This document shows positions 15,035 through 23,152 of a DNA stretch of 64,000 nt, in pieces. The notes under the pieces are model-generated. The model had not been told where the DNA came from, searched no databases, and saw nothing but the letters and a program-made list of their open reading frames with translations. The position numbers and the translations under genes are program-made. The DNA comes from Bacillota bacterium (GTDB lineage Bacteria > Bacillota > Clostridia > Lachnospirales > Lachnospiraceae): positions 1-64,000 of the forward strand of contig JAEZNB010000014.1 of NCBI GenBank assembly GCA_023441965.1, in the 5' to 3' direction. Every line of letters starts with the position of its first letter. The stretch's first letter is position 1.

Positions 15035-16774
15035 TCAGACCTCAACCAGCTTGATGGACTTGAATTTGCACAGTCCAGCACATAAACCACAGCCATTGCA
15101 CATCGTATCATTGATCACGATATCCCCGTTCTCCTTCTTGGTAATGGCAGGACAGCCGGGCTTCATACACATTCCGCACTTCATGCAGACCTCAGGATCG
15201 ATACGGTATTGCTTTTTCACCGGGGTTTTATCCATTAATACACAGGGTGACTGAGCTATGATGACAGCAGCCTCATCCATGGCTGTGGCTTCCTTTACCG
15301 CCTTCTCAAGACCTGCCGTATCAAAGGCATTGATCACATAGACATGGCTCACGCCGACAGCCTTACAGAGGGCAGCCAAATCAACGGAGTAGGTTGTCTC
15401 TCCCTGCAGGGTCTTACCGGTGGCGGCGTGGTCCTGATGACCGGTCATTCCAGTCGTGGAATTGTCGAGAATCAGGACTGTTCCGGTTCCCTTATTATAG
15501 ATCATGTTGATCAGGGAGTTGATACCGGTATGCATAAAGGTAGAGTCACCGATGACAGCTACCCAATTTTTGATATAGTCCTTGCCCTTTGCCTTCTCCA
15601 TTCCGTGCAGGGAAGAGATACTGGCTCCCATACAGATGGTCGTATCCACAACACTTAAGGGGGCCACTGCTCCCAGGGTATAGCAGCCGATATCACCGGC
15701 AGCATGTATCTTTAATTTATTCAATACGGAATATACGCTTCTGTGCGGGCAGCCGGGACATAGAATCGGCGGGCGGTTCGGTACTGCTGCTCCTTGGATT
15801 ACGGTCAGCTGCTCTCCCTTAATGGCTCTTCTTAAGAGATTGGCGGAATACTCACCCTGTACGGTCAGAATATCCTTGCCAATAGCGGGAATGCCCCAAG
15901 CCTTCACCTGCTCCTCAATGATCGGATCCAGCTCTTCCACAATATATAAGGTCTCTACCTTAGAGGCAAAGTCCATAATCAAATCCTTGGGTAAGGGATT
16001 TACGATGCCCAGCTTCAGTACGGATGCTTCCGGCAGTGCTTCCTTCACATACTGATAGGGAATTCCCGAGGTAATGATACCGATCTTACGATCCTTATAC
16101 TCCACCTGATTGACCGGAAAGCTGCTGCCATCCTTAGCTAACGCGATTTCTCTGCTCTCCACCACCAGATGGCGTCCTTTGGCATTCCCCGGCATCATGA
16201 CATTCTTTGCAATGTCCCTGACATAGGGCTTATCCTCTTTCTCTATTCTTTGCTGCAGGTCCACCAGTCCTTGAGAATGGGATAGTCTCGTCGTACTTCT
16301 GACGATGACCGGTGTATCATATTTCTCACTCAGGTCGAAGGCAAACTTAACAAATTCCTTGGCCTCCTGGCTATCCGCAGGCTCGAGCACCGGCACCTTA
16401 GCCGCTCTGGCTACTGCTCTGGTATCCTGCTCGTTCTGGGAGCTATAAAGACCGGGGTCATCCGCTACGATGATGACCAGACCCCCGCTTACACCGGAAT
16501 AGGCTACGGTAAATAAAGGATCCGAAGCCACATTCAGTCCGACATGCTTCATGGAGGCAAGTGCTCTGACACCGCTGATGGAGGCACCGATGGCTACCTC
16601 CAAAGCCACCTTCTCATTTGGAGACCATTCCGAATAGATCTCCTTATATTTTACGATATTTTCACTGATTTCTGTGCTTGGTGTACCCGGATAGGCAGCC
16701 GAAACCTTGCAGCCTGCCTCATAGGCTCCGCGGGCAAAGGCCTCGTTTCCAAGCATAATGATTCTGTCTGTCAC
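15035..16774 (-). CDS. iorA: Indolepyruvate:ferredoxin oxidoreductase subunit alpha
   Basis: 579 aa, typical length. The N-terminal pyruvate-binding domain contains AYPGTPSTEISENI (about 28-41). The central TPP domain contains CPGCPHRSVYSVL (near 340) and GDSTFMHTGINSL (near 413). The C-terminus has two 4Fe-4S clusters: CMKCGMCMKPGCP and CNGCGLCAGLC. It catalyses oxidative decarboxylation of arylpyruvates from Trp, Phe and Tyr. Operon with iorB, paaK and ACT genes; RBS AAAGGAGC upstream of ATG 16774. Confidence 0.97.
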   Translation of the reverse strand: MTDRIIMLGNEAFARGAYEAGCKVSAAYPGTPSTEISENIVKYKEIYSEWSPNEKVALEVAIGASISGVRALASMKHVGLNVASDPLFTVAYSGVSGGLVIIVADDPGLYSSQNEQDTRAVARAAKVPVLEPADSQEAKEFVKFAFDLSEKYDTPVIVRSTTRLSHSQGLVDLQQRIEKEDKPYVRDIAKNVMMPGNAKGRHLVVESREIALAKDGSSFPVNQVEYKDRKIGIITSGIPYQYVKEALPEASVLKLGIVNPLPKDLIMDFASKVETLYIVEELDPIIEEQVKAWGIPAIGKDILTVQGEYSANLLRRAIKGEQLTVIQGAAVPNRPPILCPGCPHRSVYSVLNKLKIHAAGDIGCYTLGAVAPLSVVDTTICMGASISSLHGMEKAKGKDYIKNWVAVIGDSTFMHTGINSLINMIYNKGTGTVLILDNSTTGMTGHQDHAATGKTLQGETTYSVDLAALCKAVGVSHVYVINAFDTAGLEKAVKEATAMDEAAVIIAQSPCVLMDKTPVKKQYRIDPEVCMKCGMCMKPGCPAITKKENGDIVINDTMCNGCGLCAGLCKFKSIKLVEV

Positions 16775-16856
16775 TATGTATGCTCCTTTCTTATATCAAG
16801 CATCCGGCGGTTTATATATACCTGCCGATGATTGGCTTACCTTCTCTTATGTCCCG

Positions 16857-18161
16857 TTAATTCTTCCGCAGGTCCGTCACTCTCTTTGCCTTTCCTTCGA
16901 AACGCTGTAAACTTCTTGGTGCTACTAATTTTATCACAGCTTCAATGCTCAATACAACCCGAAGCCTTGATTTGATTCTCTGCTCCAGCTCTCCAAGCTT
17001 CGAATAAGAATCCAGCAGGGAATCATCCGCCAGCTCAACCTTAATCTCCATGGTATCAAGATGATTCTTACGGTCAACGATAATCTCATAATGAGGACCG
17101 ATCTGGGGTACCTGCAGCAATACCTCTTCAATCTGTGACGGAAATACATTCACACCGCGGATAATCAGCATATCATCTGAACGGCCGGACAGATTTTCCA
17201 TCCTGACGGTTGTTCTTCCGCATTTGCAGGGCTCATACATCAGGCGGGAGATATCCTTGGTCCTGTAACGGATCAGCGGCAGAGCTTCCTTGGTGATACA
17301 GGTAATGACCAGCTCTCCCTTCTCTCCCGGAGGCAGAACCTCTCCTGTTTCCGAATCAATGATTTCCGGTATAAAGTGGTCCTCATTGATATGCATACCA
17401 TTCAGCTCCAGACATTCACCGGATACACCGGGACCGATCAGCTCACTCATACCATAATTCTGAGTCACCTTCATGTCCTTGCTCCAAAGACGGTACATCT
17501 CCTGACGCATAGACTCTGTCATTCCTTCTCCGCCATAGAGTCCGATCTTCACATTCAGGTCCGTCGCCGGATCAAGCCCCATCTGTCTGGCTACTTCACC
17601 GATATGTAAGGCATAGGAGGGAGTTGCCACAAGAACCGTCGTTCCAAAATCCTGCATATACATGATCTGCTTCTGGGTATTGCCGGAGGAGGTGGGACAA
17701 ACAGAAGCCCCGATGTTCTCTAAGCCGTAATGCAGACCTAGGGCACCGGTAAACATGCCATAACCAAAGCAGATCTGAGCCACATCCTCATCTGTAGCAC
17801 CACCCATGGCTGCTATTCTCGATACACACTCTGTCCAGGTTTGCAGATCCTTCCTCGTGTACCCAACAACAGTGGGCTTGCCTGTGGTTCCCGAGGAAGC
17901 ATGGATACGAACCAGCTCCTTTCTCGGTACCGTGAATAAGCCAAAGGGATAATTGTCCCTTAAGTCCTGTTTATTCGTGAAGGGAAGCTTTTTTAGGTCC
18001 TCAAGACTTTTCACATCCTCGCAGCTTATCCCGGCGGCCTCCATCTTGGCACGATAGGCCGGAACCTTCTCATACACCCTGGCCAAGGTCTCCTTTAAGC
18101 GTTGAAGCTGTATGGCTTCGATTTCTTCCCTGGGTAGTGTTTCTTCCTTTGCCCATATCAT
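16857..18161 (-). CDS. paaK: Phenylacetate-CoA ligase (second copy)
   Basis: 434 aa, same layout as the first copy: P-loop HASSGTTGKPTVVGYT (about 93-108), YGMSELIGPGVSGE near 238 and RSDDMLIIRGVNVFPSQIE near 330. It heads the ligase-Ior operon, 82 bases before iorA. Two different ligases in one operon suggest different aryl substrates (for example phenyl-, indole- or hydroxyphenylacetate), which is inference. RBS GGGGGA lies close to ATG 18161. Confidence 0.93.
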   Translation of the reverse strand: MIWAKEETLPREEIEAIQLQRLKETLARVYEKVPAYRAKMEAAGISCEDVKSLEDLKKLPFTNKQDLRDNYPFGLFTVPRKELVRIHASSGTTGKPTVVGYTRKDLQTWTECVSRIAAMGGATDEDVAQICFGYGMFTGALGLHYGLENIGASVCPTSSGNTQKQIMYMQDFGTTVLVATPSYALHIGEVARQMGLDPATDLNVKIGLYGGEGMTESMRQEMYRLWSKDMKVTQNYGMSELIGPGVSGECLELNGMHINEDHFIPEIIDSETGEVLPPGEKGELVITCITKEALPLIRYRTKDISRLMYEPCKCGRTTVRMENLSGRSDDMLIIRGVNVFPSQIEEVLLQVPQIGPHYEIIVDRKNHLDTMEIKVELADDSLLDSYSKLGELEQRIKSRLRVVLSIEAVIKLVAPRSLQRFEGKAKRVTDLRKN

Positions 18162-18283
18162 TTTCTGTGATCCCCCTTGTCCTTCCTGCCTATCGTATCC
18201 GTCTCGATACCGTTATTAGCAGAATATTCGTATTTATGAAAACAAAATATTACTTTCGCCAGCTGTGGCTTTACACAGGAGCA

Positions 18284-18308
18284 AGCCCTCCTTACGGGGG
18301 GCTTTTTT
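18284..18308 (+). terminator. Plus-oriented terminator-like hairpin between the symporter and paaK
   Basis: AGCCCTCC/GGGGGGCT stem with a 4-nt loop and TTTTTT on the plus strand. No plus-strand gene ends here, so its use is unclear; it may act as an antisense stop. Confidence 0.5.
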
Positions 18309-18318
18309 ACTTACACGA

Positions 18319-18352
18319 ACCGGAGAAACACGCATAGCGTGTCTCTTCCGGT
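18319..18352. repeat. Inverted repeat upstream of the aryl-acid operon
   Basis: ACCGGAGAAACACGC pairs with GCGTGTCTCTTCCGGT around a short loop (about 13 of 15 pairs). It lies 37 bases after the symporter stop and about 160 bases before paaK. It has no T tract on either side, so it could be an mRNA processing or stabilising hairpin. Confidence 0.5.
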
Positions 18353-18389
18353 CTAAAGCATCTATCCAAATCATGTATTCTCTTATTTG

Positions 18390-19919
18390 CTATGCCTCCT
18401 GAATGGACTTACGGGCATGTACCGTTACCGGCTCATCATAGCAGGAGAAAAGCTGATCGACCTTATCCTTCTTCAGCTTGGGTGTAATAAGGCTTACGAT
18501 CGGAACCAGTACCAGTCCGGCGATCATAGCGATAGCACCTGCATTGATCGGGGATTCAATATACTTAAAGAGCATATTGCTTACTGTGATTCCGACACCG
18601 GAAGCAAAGCTTGCCCACACAGCCCCCTTGGTTACGCCCTTCCAGTATAATCCGTATAGGAAGGGAGCCAGGAAGGAGCCGGCCATGGCACCCCAGGCGA
18701 TGCTCATCAGCTGAGCAATAAAGGTAATCGGGTTCAAGGCCAGAAATACCGACAGCCCGATGAAGAACACAATCAATAGTCTCATGACCAGCAGCTGCTT
18801 CTTCTCATTCATGTTCTTAATGATATTACCCTTCAGGAAATCCAGGGTCAGGGTAGAGCTGGAGGTCAGCACCAGACCTGACAGAGTCGACATGGATGCG
18901 GACAATACCAGCACAATGACGATACCAATCAGGGCATCGGATAAACCGGACAGCATATGGGGTACAATTGCGTCGAAATTCACAGCCCCCGATGCAGTGC
19001 GGATCGCCTGGCTGTCAAAGAGCCTTCCGAAGCCGCCGAGATAATAGCAGCCTCCGGCGATAACCACTGCAAATATTGTGGAGATGATGGTTCCTGATTT
19101 AATCGATTTCTCACTTTTAATCGCATAGAATTTATGTATCATCTGAGGAAGTCCCCAAGTTCCCAGTGAGGTTAAGATAATAACTCCTAACAGATTCTTC
19201 GGATCCGGTCCGAAGAAGGAGGTAAAGGCACCCGGCTGTCCCAATGTTACCGTAGCATCACTGGGCAGCGTGGCAAGGCTTCCGATCGCCTCCATAAATC
19301 CACCCTGTCCTTGAATGACTGAATAGATGACGGCTACAATTCCGATCAGCATGATGATGCCTTGGATCAGGTCATTGATTGCAGTTGCCATATAACCACC
19401 CAGGATTACATACACTCCGGTCAGGATCGCCATCACCCAGACGCATACCGAGAAGGGAACACCGAAAGCCATTTCAAAGAGGGAAGAAAGTCCCTTATAT
19501 ACGGATGCGGTGTAAGGTACCATGAAAATAAAAATAATGGCAGATGCCACCAGCTTAATGGGCTTACTGTTATACCTGCTGCCGAAAAAGTCCGGCATGG
19601 TGGAAGACTTCAGATGATGTGTCATCACTCGGGTTCTACGGCCTAATACCACCCAAGCCATCAGACTTCCGATAAATGCATTTCCGATTCCGATCCATGT
19701 GGCTGCTACACCGTACTTCCAGCCAAACTGTCCTGCATAGCCTACAAAGATAACAGCCGAAAAATAAGTGGTTCCATATGCAAAAGCAGTAAGCCAGGGT
19801 CCTACTGCCCGTCCGCCTAACACAAAGTCCCCAACATTTGTAGCATGTCTTCTGGCATATATGCCAACCAATATCATGATTATAAAAAAGCAGATTAGAA
19901 AAGCTACTTTAATAATCAT
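18390..19919 (-). CDS. Sodium:solute symporter (SSS family)
   Basis: 509 aa with about 13 hydrophobic segments, of the PutP/PanF type. The GTTYFSAVIFVGYAGQFGW region near residues 50-68 is the usual SSS TM2 signature, and a late ASMSTLSGLVLTSSSTLTLD segment near 345 matches the Na+-site helix. It imports an organic solute with Na+. Just upstream of the paaK/ior operon on the same strand, it may import an aromatic amino acid or aryl acid, but substrate cannot be read from sequence. Family prediction is firm. Confidence 0.9.
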   Translation of the reverse strand: MIIKVAFLICFFIIMILVGIYARRHATNVGDFVLGGRAVGPWLTAFAYGTTYFSAVIFVGYAGQFGWKYGVAATWIGIGNAFIGSLMAWVVLGRRTRVMTHHLKSSTMPDFFGSRYNSKPIKLVASAIIFIFMVPYTASVYKGLSSLFEMAFGVPFSVCVWVMAILTGVYVILGGYMATAINDLIQGIIMLIGIVAVIYSVIQGQGGFMEAIGSLATLPSDATVTLGQPGAFTSFFGPDPKNLLGVIILTSLGTWGLPQMIHKFYAIKSEKSIKSGTIISTIFAVVIAGGCYYLGGFGRLFDSQAIRTASGAVNFDAIVPHMLSGLSDALIGIVIVLVLSASMSTLSGLVLTSSSTLTLDFLKGNIIKNMNEKKQLLVMRLLIVFFIGLSVFLALNPITFIAQLMSIAWGAMAGSFLAPFLYGLYWKGVTKGAVWASFASGVGITVSNMLFKYIESPINAGAIAMIAGLVLVPIVSLITPKLKKDKVDQLFSCYDEPVTVHARKSIQEA

Positions 19920-20030
19920 CCCTACACCTCACCTTCTGATACATCTGCACTTTATCGCTTTAAAGCGCAGCGCTTTAAAGTAATGATAGCAAATTAATCG
20001 AAAGGTGTCAAGAGTTTAACATAAAAAATA

Positions 20031-20079
20031 AAAAACCGATACTTAAGTGATGTTTCCTTCACTTTATAGCATCGGTTTT
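20031..20079 (-). terminator. Terminator overlapping the end of the DUF1294 gene
   Basis: On the minus strand AAAACCGATGCTATAAAGTG pairs with CACTTAAGTATCGGTTTT, followed by a long T-rich run. The stem starts within the last codons of the DUF1294 gene. Confidence 0.75.
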
Positions 20080-20351
20080 AACAGAACATAAGACAGAAGC
20101 AGGAGGTCAGCCAAAGCTGCAATCGGAAGCAAAAGCCGAAAGGAGAGGTGCTTTGTCTTGTGTCGGTAATAACGCATACCCAGATAGGTGCCAATCCCTC
20201 CGCCAAACAGAGCGATCAGCAGAAGGGTCCTCTCAGATATTCTCCATCTTCCCATCCTTGCTCTTCTCTTATCCACACCCATCGTGATAAAGCCTGCCAC
20301 ACTTAGGCAAAGGATATAGCCGACAAGCAAGCTATTCATCAGCTCCTTCAT
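20064..20351 (-). CDS. DUF1294 small membrane protein
   Basis: 95 aa with three hydrophobic segments. The family signature GVDKRRARMGRWRISERTLL lies at residues 25-44, followed by LFGGGIGTYLGMRYYRHKTKH. DUF1294 proteins are inner-membrane proteins of unknown function. ATG 20351 is preceded by AGGAGGGG. Monocistronic, terminator within its 3' end. Confidence 0.88.
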   Translation of the reverse strand: MKELMNSLLVGYILCLSVAGFITMGVDKRRARMGRWRISERTLLLIALFGGGIGTYLGMRYYRHKTKHLSFRLLLPIAALADLLLLSYVLLKPML

Positions 20352-20463
20352 TATGATCTTCCCCTCCTGATCAGTAGCAGCTATCATAAGCAGTTAAATT
20401 TCTGACGAAGTATACACTGCATCTGTAAGCCAACTACTATCCTTCTAGCAGTAGATAAAGCAT

Positions 20464-20604
20464 AAGGGGCATATTATGCTTCCCATATACACAGTATGTC
20501 GAACAGAATACTTATATGCCATGGTGGGCACCCTGCCCGGATATGGCATACCTCATTAGAATCTGTTCTGCAGCCCTGTGTAATGAAGCCTAATCATGCC
20601 CCTT
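20464..20604. repeat. 141-bp long imperfect palindrome downstream of aspS
   Basis: Paired blocks run symmetrically about position 20532-20534: AAGGGGCAT/ATGCCCCTT (ends), TACACAG/CTGTGTA, GAACAGA/TCTGTTC, TATGCCAT/ATGGCATA and GGGCA/TGCCC (centre). Arms are about 68 nt with small internal loops. No coding potential and no T tract. It could be a structured RNA, a 3' UTR hairpin of aspS, or a MITE. This accounts for most of the gene-free stretch 20352-20718. Confidence 0.75.
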
Positions 20605-20718
20605 CTCTCATCATTTTTTCGAACTACACTACAAAAATTTATATATCCTAATGGCATGTATTCAGGATATTACACTCCTCTGTCTTGCCATCGTTCAACC
20701 ACCCGATTCGGTATGGAT

Positions 20719-22512
20719 TTACTGCTTGTCCTCCGCTGCGATCTCAATCCCCAGCTCCTTCAGCTGCTTCTCTTCTACCACATTCGGGGCTTCAGTCATC
20801 AGACAGGAAGCATCCTTCACCTTGGGGAAGGCGATGACATCACGGATGCTATCCTCCTTCGCCATCAGCATGACCAGTCGATCCAGTCCGTAAGCCAGTC
20901 CGGCATGGGGAGGAACACCGTATTTGAAGGCATTCAGCAGAAAGCCGAAGCGCTCATAGGCTGCTTCCTTCGTGAAGCCCAGCACCTCGAACATCTTCTC
21001 CTGAACGTCGCTCTGGAAGATTCTCACTGAGCCGCCGCCAACCTCGGTTCCATTTAGGGTGATATCATAAGCCTTCGCCCTAACCTTAGCCGGATCTGTA
21101 TCCAGCAGAGCCAGATCCTCATCCATCGGCATGGTGAAGGGGTGGTGCTTGGCTACGTAGCGGTCCTCCTCCTTGGAATACTCCAAAAGAGGGAACTCTG
21201 TGATCCATAGGAATTTATATTCGTCCTTCTTCAGAAGGTTCAGGTTTCTTGCCAGCTCCAATCTTAAATTGCCCAGTACGGCAAATACCACATCATCCTC
21301 ATCCGCAGCGAACAGCAGCAGGTCTCCGGGCTTACCGTCCATGGCTGTCACCAGCTGCTGCAGCTCTTCCTCGGTCATGAACTTGGCGAAGGAGGACTTG
21401 TAGGAGCCATCTGCTCCGATTGCCAGATAGGCAAGTCCCTTGGCTCCAAAATCCTTGGCATAATCCACCAGGGCATCTATCTTCTTTCTGGGCATCTCTC
21501 CCTGTCCCTCTGCATTGATACCACGGACAGAACCGCCCTTCTCCAGGGCTCCGGTGAATACGGAGAAACCACAGTTCTTCACCACTTCGGAAACATTTTT
21601 CAGCTCTAAACCGAAGCGGATGTCCGGCTTATCGGAACCGAAGCGGTCCATGGCTTCTGCATAGGTCATTCTCTGAATCGGAAGCTCCACATCTATCCCG
21701 ATGCTTTCCTTGAACATTCTCTGAAGCAGACGTTCATTGACATTGATAACATCATCCACATCCACAAAGGACAGCTCCATGTCAATCTGGGTGAACTCCG
21801 GCTGTCTGTCAGCACGAAGATCCTCATCCCGGAAGCATTTTACGATCTGGAAATAACGGTCATAGCCGGCGCACATCAGCAGCTGCTTGAACAGCTGGGG
21901 TGACTGGGGAAGCGCATAGAAATTCCCGGGATGGACACGGCTCGGCACTAAATAGTCCCTGGCCCCCTCCGGTGTGCTCTTAGTCAACATCGGTGTCTCT
22001 ATCTCCAGGAAGCCCTCCTCCGCTAAGAATTGGCGTGTAATATTGGCCACCTTGCTCCGAAGAATCAGGTTTCTCTGCAGGTCCGGTCTTCTTAAGTCTA
22101 AGTAACGGTATTTGAGCCTAAGCTCTTCCTTGGTTTTGCTCTCTTCTTCAATCTGGAAGGGCGGTGTATCTGCCTCAGACAGAATGCGAAGCTCGTTCGC
22201 CCTGATCTCGATGGCCCCGGTAGCCAGATTTTCATTGACGGCTCCTGAACGAGCCTCTACCTTACCTACGACGGCAATCACGAATTCACTCCTAAGCTTC
22301 TCAGCCTTGGCAAAGTTCTCACTGCCACAATCGCTCTCTTCAAATATGATCTGCAGGAGGCCGGTACGGTCTCTAAGGTCTACAAAGATAATGCCTCCCT
22401 TATTTCTGCTCTTCTGTACCCATCCCATCACAGTTACGCTCTGTCCGATATTCTTCTCAGTAAGCTCAGTACATCTGTGGCTCCTGTGCAAGCCCTTCAT
22501 TGATTCTGCCAT
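20719..22512 (-). CDS. aspS: Aspartyl-tRNA synthetase
   Basis: 597 aa class II synthetase of the bacterial type. Order: N-terminal OB-fold anticodon domain, motif 1/2 with FRDEDLRADRQPEFTQID, the GAD insertion domain, and motif 3 in HAGLAYGLDRLVMLMAKED near residue 540. It charges tRNA-Asp. ATG 22512 is chosen because family members begin MAESMKGL-RSH; the reading frame is open for 11 more codons but without conserved sequence. No T-box leader was recognised upstream. Confidence 0.98.
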   Translation of the reverse strand: MAESMKGLHRSHRCTELTEKNIGQSVTVMGWVQKSRNKGGIIFVDLRDRTGLLQIIFEESDCGSENFAKAEKLRSEFVIAVVGKVEARSGAVNENLATGAIEIRANELRILSEADTPPFQIEEESKTKEELRLKYRYLDLRRPDLQRNLILRSKVANITRQFLAEEGFLEIETPMLTKSTPEGARDYLVPSRVHPGNFYALPQSPQLFKQLLMCAGYDRYFQIVKCFRDEDLRADRQPEFTQIDMELSFVDVDDVINVNERLLQRMFKESIGIDVELPIQRMTYAEAMDRFGSDKPDIRFGLELKNVSEVVKNCGFSVFTGALEKGGSVRGINAEGQGEMPRKKIDALVDYAKDFGAKGLAYLAIGADGSYKSSFAKFMTEEELQQLVTAMDGKPGDLLLFAADEDDVVFAVLGNLRLELARNLNLLKKDEYKFLWITEFPLLEYSKEEDRYVAKHHPFTMPMDEDLALLDTDPAKVRAKAYDITLNGTEVGGGSVRIFQSDVQEKMFEVLGFTKEAAYERFGFLLNAFKYGVPPHAGLAYGLDRLVMLMAKEDSIRDVIAFPKVKDASCLMTEAPNVVEEKQLKELGIEIAAEDKQ

Positions 22513-22746
22513 GGTTACTTCATTCTCCTTTATCCTTAACTTCATCTTTTCCTTATGATTTCAATGCTCTCAATGCACTTAATTCTAATCCATTTTGGCC
22601 CATCTGTCCACTTTTTTCTTACTTGGAAAGGCTGTGAAAGGTCTATGCTCTTTATCTTCAGGCGGCCCTCTCGCCCATAAAAGGCGTGCTTCCCGATATA
22701 AGACCCATCAGAGAATACACGCCTTCCGTAGCTTGCTCCTATATAA

Positions 22747-23049
22747 CTAATATACAAAATCAATACACTTACGATTACAGGTTGCCGGTCTTACGAAATT
22801 CGTTCCCACTCTTACATGCTCCGGATGAACCTGATAGGCCTGTAAGGCTTCTTCATTCAGGAACACGCTGTCCAGCATGATATCAGAATCCGAGGAAGGA
22901 AGGGGTGCTGTCAGAACCTCAATGGATACAATTCCATCAATCAGGTTCTTCAGATTTTCCAGCTCCTTTTTAATCTCTGCTGCCTTTACAGACTTCTCTT
23001 CCGCAGTGAGATTCTCTGCGAAGTTCCAGGCGACGATATGTCTTACCAT
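22747..23049 (-). CDS. Dabb (stress-responsive A/B barrel) domain protein
   Basis: 100 aa. It begins MVRHIVAWNF, the usual first strand of the dimeric alpha-beta barrel fold, with SIEVLTAPLPSSDSDIMLDS in the second half and HPEHVRVGTNFVRPATCNRK at the end. Function of bacterial members is mostly unknown (stress-linked or small-molecule binding). GGAGGTCATCAA precedes ATG 23049. A possible stem (AAGGCGTG/CACGCCTT then TTTAT on the minus strand, 22683-22728) may terminate it. Confidence 0.88.
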   Translation of the reverse strand: MVRHIVAWNFAENLTAEEKSVKAAEIKKELENLKNLIDGIVSIEVLTAPLPSSDSDIMLDSVFLNEEALQAYQVHPEHVRVGTNFVRPATCNRKCIDFVY

Positions 23050-23152
23050 TTGATGACCTCCTCATTTAAAACTACTGTGTCTGGTTCTCCCTTAGTATAG
23101 CATATCTATACCGATTTACAACTGTTTTGTACCTTGATTCTTGAGGACAGTA

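Noticed and set aside
20352..22760. T-box leader for aspS
   Set aside because: No T-box core or specifier-loop pattern was found upstream of aspS.
22542..22763. 73-codon open frame between Dabb and aspS
   Set aside because: No RBS and no coding-like composition; it overlaps a probable terminator stem.
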